In this document: positions 26,023 to 33,041 of the stretch, piece by piece | Numbering within the stretch: position 1 is the stretch's first letter | How the letters are laid out: every line of letters begins with the position of its first letter | DNA from: Maricaulis sp048270265 | GTDB taxonomy: Bacteria > Pseudomonadota > Alphaproteobacteria > Caulobacterales > Maricaulaceae | Length of the DNA stretch: 64,000 nucleotides | Direction: 5' to 3' | NCBI RefSeq assembly: GCF_048270265.1 | Contig: NZ_JBLWTD010000003.1 | Location: 101,906 to 165,905 of the forward strand | Notes under the pieces: generated by a model | The model's input: the letters and a program-made list of their open reading frames with translations, nothing else | Told to the model about the DNA's origin: nothing | The model's database searches: none | Position numbers and translations under genes: made by a program

Positions 26023-26790
26023 ATGGGAGCGCTTGAACTCAGTCTGTTGTTTCCCGCCCTGGTGGCGGGACTGCTGGTGATCTCCACCCATGTGCCGATG
26101 GGGCGCCAGGTGCTGGCCCGCGGCATCGTCTTCATCGACCTGGCAATAGCCCAGGTCGCCGGTCTCGGTGTCACCGCTGCGGCGGCCTTCGGCTTCGACG
26201 CCTCGGGCTGGAAAGTCCAGGTCGCCGCCGTCGGGGCTGCCATGCTGGGAGCCTTGCTGCTGCGCTGGACCGAGAAGCGCTGGCCGTCCGTGCAGGAGGC
26301 GCTGATCGGCGTGCTGTTCGTGTTTGCGGCCAGTGTGGAACTTCTGCTGCTGGCCAATAATCCCCATGGCGGTGAGCATCTCAAGGACCTGCTGGTCGGG
26401 CAGATCCTCTGGGTTTCGCTCGACAGCCTCTGGCCTGTCGCACTGATGTATCTCGTGGTGCTGGCGGTCTGGTTCCTGGCGCGTGACCGCATTGGCCGGA
26501 TCGGTTTCTACGGCCTGTTCGCGCTTGTGGTGACGCAATCGGTGCAGCTGGTCGGGATCTATCTCGTCTTCGCGACCCTGATTGCACCGGCACTGGCGGC
26601 CCGCTTCTGGCCGGAACGCTTCGGTCTGGCCATCGCCTATGGTGTGGCCCTGGCCGGCTATGTCATCGGACTGCTTGCCTCGGCCGCGTTCGACCTGCCG
26701 ACCGGTGCCGTCATTGTCGTGGCAATCGTCGTGCTGATGGCGGGATCGATCCTGATCCGTGGCCGCGAAGTCAGTCCGGCGGAACACTAG
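26023..26790 (+). CDS. znuB: zinc/manganese ABC transporter permease, ZnuB-like
   Basis: 255 residues with seven or eight hydrophobic helices, matching the ABC-3 permease family. Recognisable parts are GRQVLARGIVFIDLAIAQVA near the start, VQLVGIYLVFATLIAPALAA in the middle and the final glycine-rich helices. It would form the membrane channel for metal delivered by the binding protein encoded immediately upstream. No ATP-binding subunit follows: the next genes are on the other strand and unrelated, so ZnuC must come from elsewhere. The operon ends at a long hairpin seven bases after the stop codon. Confidence 0.85.
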   Translation: MGALELSLLFPALVAGLLVISTHVPMGRQVLARGIVFIDLAIAQVAGLGVTAAAAFGFDASGWKVQVAAVGAAMLGALLLRWTEKRWPSVQEALIGVLFVFAASVELLLLANNPHGGEHLKDLLVGQILWVSLDSLWPVALMYLVVLAVWFLARDRIGRIGFYGLFALVVTQSVQLVGIYLVFATLIAPALAARFWPERFGLAIAYGVALAGYVIGLLASAAFDLPTGAVIVVAIVVLMAGSILIRGREVSPAEH

Positions 26791-26796
26791 AGCTGA

Positions 26797-26836
26797 CACC
26801 GTATCCGCCGGGGCCCGGGCCCTGGCGGATACGGTG
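26797..26836. terminator. long hairpin between convergent genes
   Basis: CACCGTATCCGCC (26797-26809) pairs perfectly with GGCGGATACGGTG (26824-26836), a 13-bp stem around a GC-rich loop. It lies between the ends of two convergent genes, so it can stop transcription from both sides. T-tracts are weak on either strand. Confidence 0.7.
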
Positions 26837-26841
26837 ACTGG

Positions 26842-27885
26842 CTAGATGATCTCGTCTTCGTCGAAGATCGGTTCGGCATCGAGCTCCGACGCCATGTCCT
26901 CAAGGGTCGTTTCCGCATCGGCCTTGCCGCTCAGCTTGGCGATGTGGAACAGGCCGTCGCCTTCATTGACCACGGGAAGATTGGTGCGGCCGATGATCAG
27001 CCCGCCCTGTTCGGCAATCAGCTCGATCTCGATCTCGCCGAAGGGGTCGGAAATCACGCCCAGCACGTCATCGGGCGAGACCTGGTCACCAATCGTCTTG
27101 TAGCTGCGCATCAGACCGCCGGCCGGTGCCCGCATCCAGAAACTCGAGCGCGATTTCATCGGCGCCGTGCGGGTCGGCTGCACGGTCTTGGTGCTGATCA
27201 TTTCCAGCTGACGCATCACCCGCAATATGCCGGAGACCCCGGCCCGGATGGCGAATTCATCGAAGCGCAGGCCTTCACCGGCTTCGTAGAGCAGGACATC
27301 AACCCCGGCCTCCTGCGCCGTGTGGCGCAGCGAGCCCTCCCGGGTCTTCGAGGTCAGGATCAGCGGTGCGCCAAAGGCTTCAGCCAGCTCCATGGTGCGC
27401 GGATGGGCGGGTGAAATCCGGATCTGCGGCAGATTGGTGCGATTGATCGCGGCCGAGTGGAGATCAATGCCGACATCCGACCGCTTGACGATCTCTGTCA
27501 TGAAGATGTGCGCCAGCCGTGCTGCGAGCGAACCCTGCGTGCTGCCGGGAAAGCAGCGATTGAGATCGCGGCGGTCGGGCAGATAGCGCGAGTGCGACAT
27601 GAAGCCGTAGGTATTGACGATCGGCACGGTGAGCAGTGTTCCGCGCAGCCGGGCGAGGGCAGGGCTGCGCAGCAGGCGGCGCACGATTTCGACGCCGATG
27701 ATCTCGTCGCCATGGATCGCCGCACTGACGAACAGGGTCGGGCCGGGCCGCTTGCCGTGAACAACATGCGCCGACATTGTCACCGGCGTGTGGTCCGACA
27801 GGACGCTGACCGGCAGATCGACCGTGGCGCGTGTGCCGGCGGCGATCTCGTGATTGCCGATCCGGAAACCCGGGCGCGAGGGCAT
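26842..27885 (-). CDS. succinylglutamate desuccinylase/aspartoacylase-family enzyme
   Basis: 347 residues, M14-type zinc fold of the AstE/aspartoacylase family. The zinc-binding HGDEIIGVEIVRRL (His, Glu) comes early, PIVNTYGFMSHSRYLPDRRD and LNRCFPGS follow, and VGIDLHSAAINRTNLPQIRI gives the third ligand His. The C-terminal 110 residues form a beta-barrel tail with GGLMRSYKTIGDQVSPDDVL, which looks lipoyl-like. It removes an acyl group from an amino acid or peptide. Its ATG shares one base with the RimK stop, so it is translationally coupled. As a partner of a RimK-type ligase it may trim the same glutamyl or related adduct; that pairing recurs in proteobacteria but the reaction is unproven. 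Confidence 0.82.
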   Translation of the reverse strand: MPSRPGFRIGNHEIAAGTRATVDLPVSVLSDHTPVTMSAHVVHGKRPGPTLFVSAAIHGDEIIGVEIVRRLLRSPALARLRGTLLTVPIVNTYGFMSHSRYLPDRRDLNRCFPGSTQGSLAARLAHIFMTEIVKRSDVGIDLHSAAINRTNLPQIRISPAHPRTMELAEAFGAPLILTSKTREGSLRHTAQEAGVDVLLYEAGEGLRFDEFAIRAGVSGILRVMRQLEMISTKTVQPTRTAPMKSRSSFWMRAPAGGLMRSYKTIGDQVSPDDVLGVISDPFGEIEIELIAEQGGLIIGRTNLPVVNEGDGLFHIAKLSGKADAETTLEDMASELDAEPIFDEDEII

Positions 27886-28790
27886 CAGCCGGCACCCTTG
27901 GTCTTGGTCTTGCCGGGCACTGTGGTCTTTTCCAGCAGCTCGATGATCTTGCCGGCGACATCAATGCCGGTCGCCTTTTCGACGCCTTCAAGACCGGGCG
28001 AGGAGTTGACCTCCATCACGACGGGACCGTGATTGGAGCGCAGCATGTCGACGCCGCAGACATTGAGCCCCATGCTCTTGGCGGCCCGCACGGCGGTGGA
28101 GCGCTCTTCCGGGGAGATTTTAACGGGCGCGGCGGTGCCACCCTGGTGCAGATTGGACCGGAATTCGCCCTTGGCACCGGTGCGCTGCATCGCGGCGACA
28201 ACCTTGCCGCCGACCACCAGGGCGCGGATATCGGTGCCGCCGGCTTCCTTGATGAATTCCTGGACCAGGATATTCACGCCGGCGCCGCGGAAGGCCTCAA
28301 TCACGGATTTGGCGGAACGGTCGGAATCGACCAGCACGACGCCGATACCCTGGGTGCCCTCGAGCAACTTTATGACCAGCGGTGAGCCGCCGGTTACGGC
28401 CAGGACTTCGGTGGTCTGTTTCGGGTCGTGGGCAAAGGTGGTGACCGGAAGGCCAATCCCGTCGCGCGCCAGCAGCTGCAGCGAGCGCAACTTGTCGCGC
28501 GAACGGCCGATGGCGACCGATTCATTGAGCGGATAGACACCCATCATCTCGAACTGGCGCAGCACGGCGAGGCCGTAGAAGGTCACCGAGGCGCCGATAC
28601 GCGGAATGACGGCGTCGTATTTGGGCAGTTTCTCGCCATTGTAATAGATCGCCGGATTGCGCGAGGCGATATTCATGTAGCAGCGCAGGGTATCGATGAT
28701 GTCCAGCTCATGGCCGCGGGCTTCGGCCGCCTCCTTCAGGCGCTTGTGCGAGTAGAGATTGGCATTGCGGGCCAGCATGGCGATTTTCAT
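27885..28790 (-). CDS. rimK: RimK-family ATP-grasp ligase
   Basis: 301 residues, the usual RimK length, starting at ATG 28790. The N-terminal domain opens MKIAMLARNANLYSHKRLKE. The ATP-grasp core shows PLVIKLLEGTQGIGVVLVDS, ILVQEFIKEAGGTDIRALVV and the Mg/ATP motif GPVVMEVNSSPGLEGVEKAT. E. coli RimK adds glutamates to the C-terminus of ribosomal protein S6 and can make poly-alpha-glutamate. Downstream and coupled is an AstE-like hydrolase; upstream lie a retropepsin-like protein and a small protein. The target here could be S6 or another substrate, and the symbol is by homology only. Confidence 0.88.
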   Translation of the reverse strand: MKIAMLARNANLYSHKRLKEAAEARGHELDIIDTLRCYMNIASRNPAIYYNGEKLPKYDAVIPRIGASVTFYGLAVLRQFEMMGVYPLNESVAIGRSRDKLRSLQLLARDGIGLPVTTFAHDPKQTTEVLAVTGGSPLVIKLLEGTQGIGVVLVDSDRSAKSVIEAFRGAGVNILVQEFIKEAGGTDIRALVVGGKVVAAMQRTGAKGEFRSNLHQGGTAAPVKISPEERSTAVRAAKSMGLNVCGVDMLRSNHGPVVMEVNSSPGLEGVEKATGIDVAGKIIELLEKTTVPGKTKTKGAG

Positions 28791-28849
28791 GGCGGACGTC
28801 CTTTCGGAAAATGGCGGGCGGCCAGCCGGCTGGCTGGTGCTTGGTGTGT

Positions 28850-29329
28850 TCAGGCGGAGCGGATGATGTCCGGCGTGGGGTGTACGGGCAGTCCGCTGAG
28901 GAAGGACCGGCCGGGATCGACGCAGATGCGCCGGTTTCTCAGGGCGGTCCGGCCCAGTATCAGGTCGAATTTCATCGGTTCCCGGTCGGCGAGGGAGAGT
29001 TCGATCTGCCACCGGCGGGAGCCCAGGGTCAGGCTTGTTTCTATCACATAGCGCAGTTGGGGGATGCCGCTTGTGTTCCTGATTTCGCGGCGGTCGGCGA
29101 CCGGGGCCGAACAGCGCTGGACATGACGGTCCTCTGTAAAGGTCACGTCGAACTCGACCCATTTGGTGCCGTCGCGCTCAAACTCGCGGATGATGACCGC
29201 ATTGAGGGCCGAGGTGCGCGCGCCCGTGTCGATCTTGGCGTGAAGCGAGGGGATGTCGAGACCGGGCAGGCCGACTATTTCGCGCCATCCGATCCGGGTC
29301 GGCTGCCGGGCGGTTCGCGCTGCCGTCAT
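28850..29329 (-). CDS. RimB-like retropepsin-type aspartic protease (Zn_protease family)
   Basis: 159 residues from ATG 29329, which has GAGGAG eight bases upstream; the ATG overlaps the previous stop by four bases. The motif LHAKIDTGARTSALNA carries the Asp-Thr-Gly of a retropepsin-like fold (PF05618, misnamed ATP-dependent zinc protease), and FDLILGRTALRNRRICVDPG is the second conserved block of that family. Homologues next to RimK in Pseudomonas (RimB) are described as modulators of the RimK modification system. It ends 59 bases before the RimK start and is likely in the same transcript. Protease activity is inferred. Confidence 0.8.
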   Translation of the reverse strand: MTAARTARQPTRIGWREIVGLPGLDIPSLHAKIDTGARTSALNAVIIREFERDGTKWVEFDVTFTEDRHVQRCSAPVADRREIRNTSGIPQLRYVIETSLTLGSRRWQIELSLADREPMKFDLILGRTALRNRRICVDPGRSFLSGLPVHPTPDIIRSA

Positions 29330-29607
29330 CGAAGGCACTCCTCATTGGCACGGCGGTAGTTCACGAATGAGTTCGCGCTGAGAACGACGAAGAAACTGTC
29401 CATGTCGACCAGCACATAGCCACGCTCCAGCAGGGCGCGGGTCAGCTGGCGGATGTCGTCTTCATAGAGGCGCCGACGTCCCAGGATCTGGCGCACAAGC
29501 TTGTTCGATATCCGGAAACGGCCCTTCGGTTTGCCACCGAATGGCGCGTCGAACAGCGTCACGAGCTTGTCGGCAGCCCGGGCCAGGGAAGGGGTTTCAG
29601 CATCCAT
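29326..29607 (-). CDS. small conserved-looking protein before RimB
   Basis: 93 residues, no signal peptide or membrane segment. It is basic and probably helical: NKLVRQILGRRRLYEDDIRQ then ALLERGYVLVDMDSFFVVLS. Its stop overlaps the RimB-like start by four bases (ATGA), so the two are coupled. The position matches that of the small RimA protein in Pseudomonas rimABK operons, but I cannot show homology. A small DNA- or protein-binding regulator is possible. It opens the leftward four-gene operon; the MgtE gene starts 101 bases away in the other direction. Confidence 0.6.
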   Translation of the reverse strand: MDAETPSLARAADKLVTLFDAPFGGKPKGRFRISNKLVRQILGRRRLYEDDIRQLTRALLERGYVLVDMDSFFVVLSANSFVNYRRANEECLR

Positions 29608-29707
29608 ACGGATTTATCGCAGGGTAAAAAATAATTGTCTAGGGAAAGTTTTTTCTGTCATACGAGATATCGTTTCAAATAACAGTCGCCGAAATGGAGG
29701 GCTTGCC

Positions 29708-31087
29708 TTGTCCGTTGCCAATCCAGAGCCCGAGCTTGAAGAGCCTGTCGATATCCACGCGCGGATCCGCGATGCGATCGAGACTGATGATGTCGATGGC
29801 CTTGAAGCCCTGCTGGCGACGCTGACGCTCAGCGATGCCCTGCGCGAAATCCTGCAATTCCCGCCGAAGGAGCGCGACCGCGTCTTCGGCATGCTGCACG
29901 CTGACCGCGCTGCCGAACTGATCAATGAAGCGCCGAACGAGATTGCGGTCGAACTGGTCGAGCGTCTCGAGGCCGGTACGGCCGTCCATATTATCGACGA
30001 GCTGGATTCGGACGTGCAGGCCGATGTGATAGGCGAGCTCAGCGATGAGGATGCCGAGGCGATCCTGGCCGAGATGGACGAGCAGGACGCGGCCGATGTC
30101 CGCCGCCTGGTCTCCTATGATGACGGGACTGCGGGTGGCCTGATGATCGCCGAGGCCTTCACCTTCCATGAGGGCGATACGGTGGGCCAGGTCCTGCGCC
30201 GGCTGGCGTCGGATGATGAGGATTTCGAACGCTATCGCGGCCAGCACCCTTATATCCTCGATGCCGGGGAACGCCCCGTCGGTGTGGTGTCCCTGCGCGG
30301 TCTTCTGACCTCCAAGCGCAGCGCGCCCCTGTCCGGCATCATGACGCCACCGATCACGGTCTCGACCGGGGCCTCGCTGGACGAGTTGCGGGATGTCTTC
30401 GACAGGCACGCCTTTCTCGGCATCCCGGTGGTGGAGGCCGATGGCCGGCTGGCCGGCGTCGTCTCGCGGTCTGCGATGGACGAGGCGGTGCTGGAAAAGG
30501 CCGAGTCGGACGGGCTCAAGCGTCAGGGTGTGGTCGGCGATGAGCTGCGCTCCATGCCGACCCTGCTGCGGGCGCGCCGGCGTCTGGCCTGGCTGTCGAC
30601 CAATATCGTCCTCAACATTATCGCTGCCTGTGTGATCTCCGCCTATGAGGAGACGCTGACGGCGATTATCGCCATCGCCGTCTTCCTGCCGATGGTCTCC
30701 GACATGAGCGGTTGCTCGGGCAACCAGGCCGTCGCCGTCACCATGCGTGAATTATCGCTCGGCCTGGTCAAGCCGATCGACGCCTTCCGGGTCTGGGCGA
30801 AGGAGGCCTCGGTCGGTGTGCTCAACGGCGTCGTGCTGGGGATATTGATCGGGCTGGTGGCCTGGGTGTGGAAAGGCAATGCCGTTCTCGGAGCCGTGAT
30901 CGGCTTCGCTTTGGCGCTCAATACCATTCTCGCCGTCTCCATCGGCGGCGTGGTGCCCCTCCTGCTCAAGCGCTTCGGTCAGGACCCTGCGGCCGCGAGT
31001 GGTCCGCTACTGACCACCATCACCGACATGGCCGGCTTCTTCCTCGTGCTCAGCCTCGCCTCGGCCTTCATGCCCTGGATGGTCTAG
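29708..31087 (+). CDS. mgtE: MgtE-family magnesium transporter
   Basis: 459 residues from TTG 29708, which has GGAGGG six bases before it; a longer frame upstream has no ribosome site. The order is as in MgtE: an acidic superhelical N-terminal domain (about 20-130, with RVFGMLHADRAAELINEAPN), two CBS domains (about 135-255), the plug helix, and five transmembrane helices (about 285-455) including PMVSDMSGCSGNQAVAVTMR. MgtE is a Mg2+-gated channel in the inner membrane, whose N and CBS domains close it when cytoplasmic Mg2+ is high. The stop codon overlaps that of the convergent TetR gene in the palindrome CTAG. Confidence 0.92.
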   Translation: MSVANPEPELEEPVDIHARIRDAIETDDVDGLEALLATLTLSDALREILQFPPKERDRVFGMLHADRAAELINEAPNEIAVELVERLEAGTAVHIIDELDSDVQADVIGELSDEDAEAILAEMDEQDAADVRRLVSYDDGTAGGLMIAEAFTFHEGDTVGQVLRRLASDDEDFERYRGQHPYILDAGERPVGVVSLRGLLTSKRSAPLSGIMTPPITVSTGASLDELRDVFDRHAFLGIPVVEADGRLAGVVSRSAMDEAVLEKAESDGLKRQGVVGDELRSMPTLLRARRRLAWLSTNIVLNIIAACVISAYEETLTAIIAIAVFLPMVSDMSGCSGNQAVAVTMRELSLGLVKPIDAFRVWAKEASVGVLNGVVLGILIGLVAWVWKGNAVLGAVIGFALALNTILAVSIGGVVPLLLKRFGQDPAAASGPLLTTITDMAGFFLVLSLASAFMPWMV

Positions 31088-31680
31088 CCGGCGTCCGCTG
31101 CCTCGCCGCCGGGTTGAAATTCCTTGATGCTCAAGCGGACCAGATCCTGGATCCGCTGCAGGAAGTCGTCCGGCACCGGTCCATTGCCGTCCCAGGGGCC
31201 CCGGATGATTTCGCTGACGATCAGCCCGATGATAACGCTGCCCATCAGGCGCGCGCGCAGTGCCGGGTATTCCCCTTCCAGCAGCCGCGCGATTGGTTCG
31301 TCAAAGCGCTTCACCATAGTGTCTCGCACCAGGCTGGCGGCCGTCTTCGACGAGGCGGAGCGCAACATGATCAGCAGATCCTCAATCGCCTCCGGGTCGC
31401 CCGACTTGCTCGCGACCATTTCCGATACGCGGGCGCTCAGGCCTTCACGTCCCTGTTCGATGATTTCCAGCGGCTTGTCGGGGCGCGCCAGCAGAAGTTT
31501 GAACAGATCCTCCTTGGACCCGAAATAGCGGCAGATCAGCGCCGCATCGACTCCCGCCTTCTGGGCGATGTCGCGGATCCCGACCTGGTCGTAGCTTTCA
31601 TGCGAAAAGCAGTCGCGTGCCGCGGTGAGAATCGCAGCGCGTGTGGCTTCGGCATTACGTGGTCGGGCAGGTCTGGCCAT
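31084..31680 (-). CDS. TetR-family repressor of the RND pump
   Basis: 198 residues from ATG 31680; ATG 31698 adds six residues, and neither has a strong ribosome site. Residues 8-55 are a TetR helix-turn-helix: ATRAAILTAARDCFSHESYD, then IRDIAQKAGVDAALICRYFG, ending SKEDLFKLLLARPDKPLE. It is transcribed away from the MFP/RND pump genes. The region between contains a perfect 13-base palindrome overlapping the pump promoter, the classic arrangement for AcrR-type repression relieved by a drug or metabolite. Confidence 0.88.
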   Translation of the reverse strand: MARPARPRNAEATRAAILTAARDCFSHESYDQVGIRDIAQKAGVDAALICRYFGSKEDLFKLLLARPDKPLEIIEQGREGLSARVSEMVASKSGDPEAIEDLLIMLRSASSKTAASLVRDTMVKRFDEPIARLLEGEYPALRARLMGSVIIGLIVSEIIRGPWDGNGPVPDDFLQRIQDLVRLSIKEFQPGGEAADAG

Positions 31681-31719
31681 TGAATTTGGGTCTTTCATGA
31701 GCGAGTTTGTCATCAGCTG

Positions 31720-31753
31720 TTGACATACCATAGCCAATCCGACATTGAATGTC
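31720..31753 (+). promoter_or_regulatory. RND pump promoter with TetR-type operator
   Basis: TTGACA (31720-31725) is a perfect -35 hexamer. The region 17-19 bases later, around 31743-31750, is the probable -10. GACATTGAATGTC (31741-31753) is a perfect palindrome with one central base, laid over the -10. TGACAT at 31721-31726 repeats the half-site in the same orientation as its left arm. The site sits between the divergent TetR and MFP genes, so the TetR protein most likely binds here and blocks RNA polymerase. Confidence 0.7.
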
Positions 31754-31814
31754 ACCGGGTGATGACTTGTGGCCTCGGCCGCAGGCATACCGACCGGCTT
31801 TCCAAGGATCAGAC

Positions 31815-33002
31815 ATGACTCGCCTCGCTTCATTCGTCGCTATTCTCTGCCTTTCGCTTGCGCTGACAGCCTGCGGTGCCGGTGGCGGTTCCCAACAAGC
31901 GCCGGGTGCGCCGCCCGTTGAGGTCGCGACTCCGCTCGCCGAGCGCGTGGCCGACTGGGATGCGTTTACGGGCCGGTTTGATTCTCCTGAACATGTCGAT
32001 GTGCGCAGCCGCGTCAGTGGCTACATCGATGCGGTGCATTTCGAGGATGGCGCCATCGTCGAGGCCGGCCAGCTCCTCTTCACGCTCGACCCGCGTCCCT
32101 TCGAGGCCGTGCTCGCTGCCGCCAACGGCCAGCTCGCCCAGGCCCGTGCGCAACTGGTCCAGGCCCGCGCGGACCTTGACCGGGCCGAGCGCCTGGTGAG
32201 CTCGCGTGCCATATCCGAAGAAACGCTCGAACAGCGCCGGACAGCCGTGCGCACCGCAGAGGCCGGCGTGGCCTCGGCCAGCGCCAACGCCGATGCGGCA
32301 GCACTCAATCTCGAATTCACCCAGGTCACGGCTCCGACGGCCGGGCGCACATCCTCGCGCATGGTCGATCCGGGCAACCTCGTTTCCGGCGGCAGTTCTT
32401 CCGGCGATGTCCTGACGACGATTGTCGGTTCCGATCCGCTCTATTTCGAGTTCGACGCGTCCGAGGCCGTCTATTTGCGCTATCAGCGCCGTGAACGTAC
32501 GGATATCGCCTCGCGTGTCGAAATCCGGCTGCAGGACGAGACCGACTATCTGCATGTCGGTGAAATCGTGTTTGCCGACAACCGTATCAATCCGGCTTCC
32601 GGCACGATCCGGGTGCGGGCGCGCGTCGCCAATCCTGATGGCCTGATCCGGCCGGGCATGCTGGGTGCGGCCCGTGTGGGTGGCAGTGCCTTCTACGAAG
32701 CCCTGCTGATCCCGCAGACAGCGATCCTGTCCGATGGGCCGCGGCGGATCGTCTACGTCGTCAATGCCGAGAATGTTGTCGAGCTGCGCGTTGTTGTGCC
32801 GGGACCGCCGAGCGGCAATCTGCAGGTTATCTCGGCCGGGCTCGAGCCGACGGACCGGGTGATTGTCAACGGTCTCATGCGGGCACGTCCGGGCGCGCCG
32901 GTCACGCCTCAGCCGGTTGAGATCGTCCGGCTGGACACGACCGCGCCCACTGCGCTGACCCAGTCCCAGCCGGCATCGGCAGCCTACCCGGCCGAGCAGT
33001 AA
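31815..33002 (+). CDS. RND efflux periplasmic adaptor (MFP) lipoprotein
   Basis: 395 residues from ATG 31815. The lipobox LALTAC (about 15-20) predicts lipid anchoring at Cys20. Domains in order: barrel-sandwich start VDVRSRVSGYIDAVHFEDGA, a helical hairpin (about 95-165, NGQLAQARAQLVQARADLDR), the return strand VTAPTAGRTSSRMVDPGNLV, a beta-barrel, and the membrane-proximal domain with LIPQTAILSDGPRRIVYVVN. This is the AcrA/MexA architecture that links the inner-membrane pump to an outer-membrane channel. It lies 39 bases upstream of the RND gene. No TolC-type gene follows, so the outer channel must be encoded elsewhere. Confidence 0.92.
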   Translation: MTRLASFVAILCLSLALTACGAGGGSQQAPGAPPVEVATPLAERVADWDAFTGRFDSPEHVDVRSRVSGYIDAVHFEDGAIVEAGQLLFTLDPRPFEAVLAAANGQLAQARAQLVQARADLDRAERLVSSRAISEETLEQRRTAVRTAEAGVASASANADAAALNLEFTQVTAPTAGRTSSRMVDPGNLVSGGSSSGDVLTTIVGSDPLYFEFDASEAVYLRYQRRERTDIASRVEIRLQDETDYLHVGEIVFADNRINPASGTIRVRARVANPDGLIRPGMLGAARVGGSAFYEALLIPQTAILSDGPRRIVYVVNAENVVELRVVVPGPPSGNLQVISAGLEPTDRVIVNGLMRARPGAPVTPQPVEIVRLDTTAPTALTQSQPASAAYPAEQ

Positions 33003-33041
33003 TCATTTCGCGCCGTCCCCCGCGACCAGGAACTCAACATC

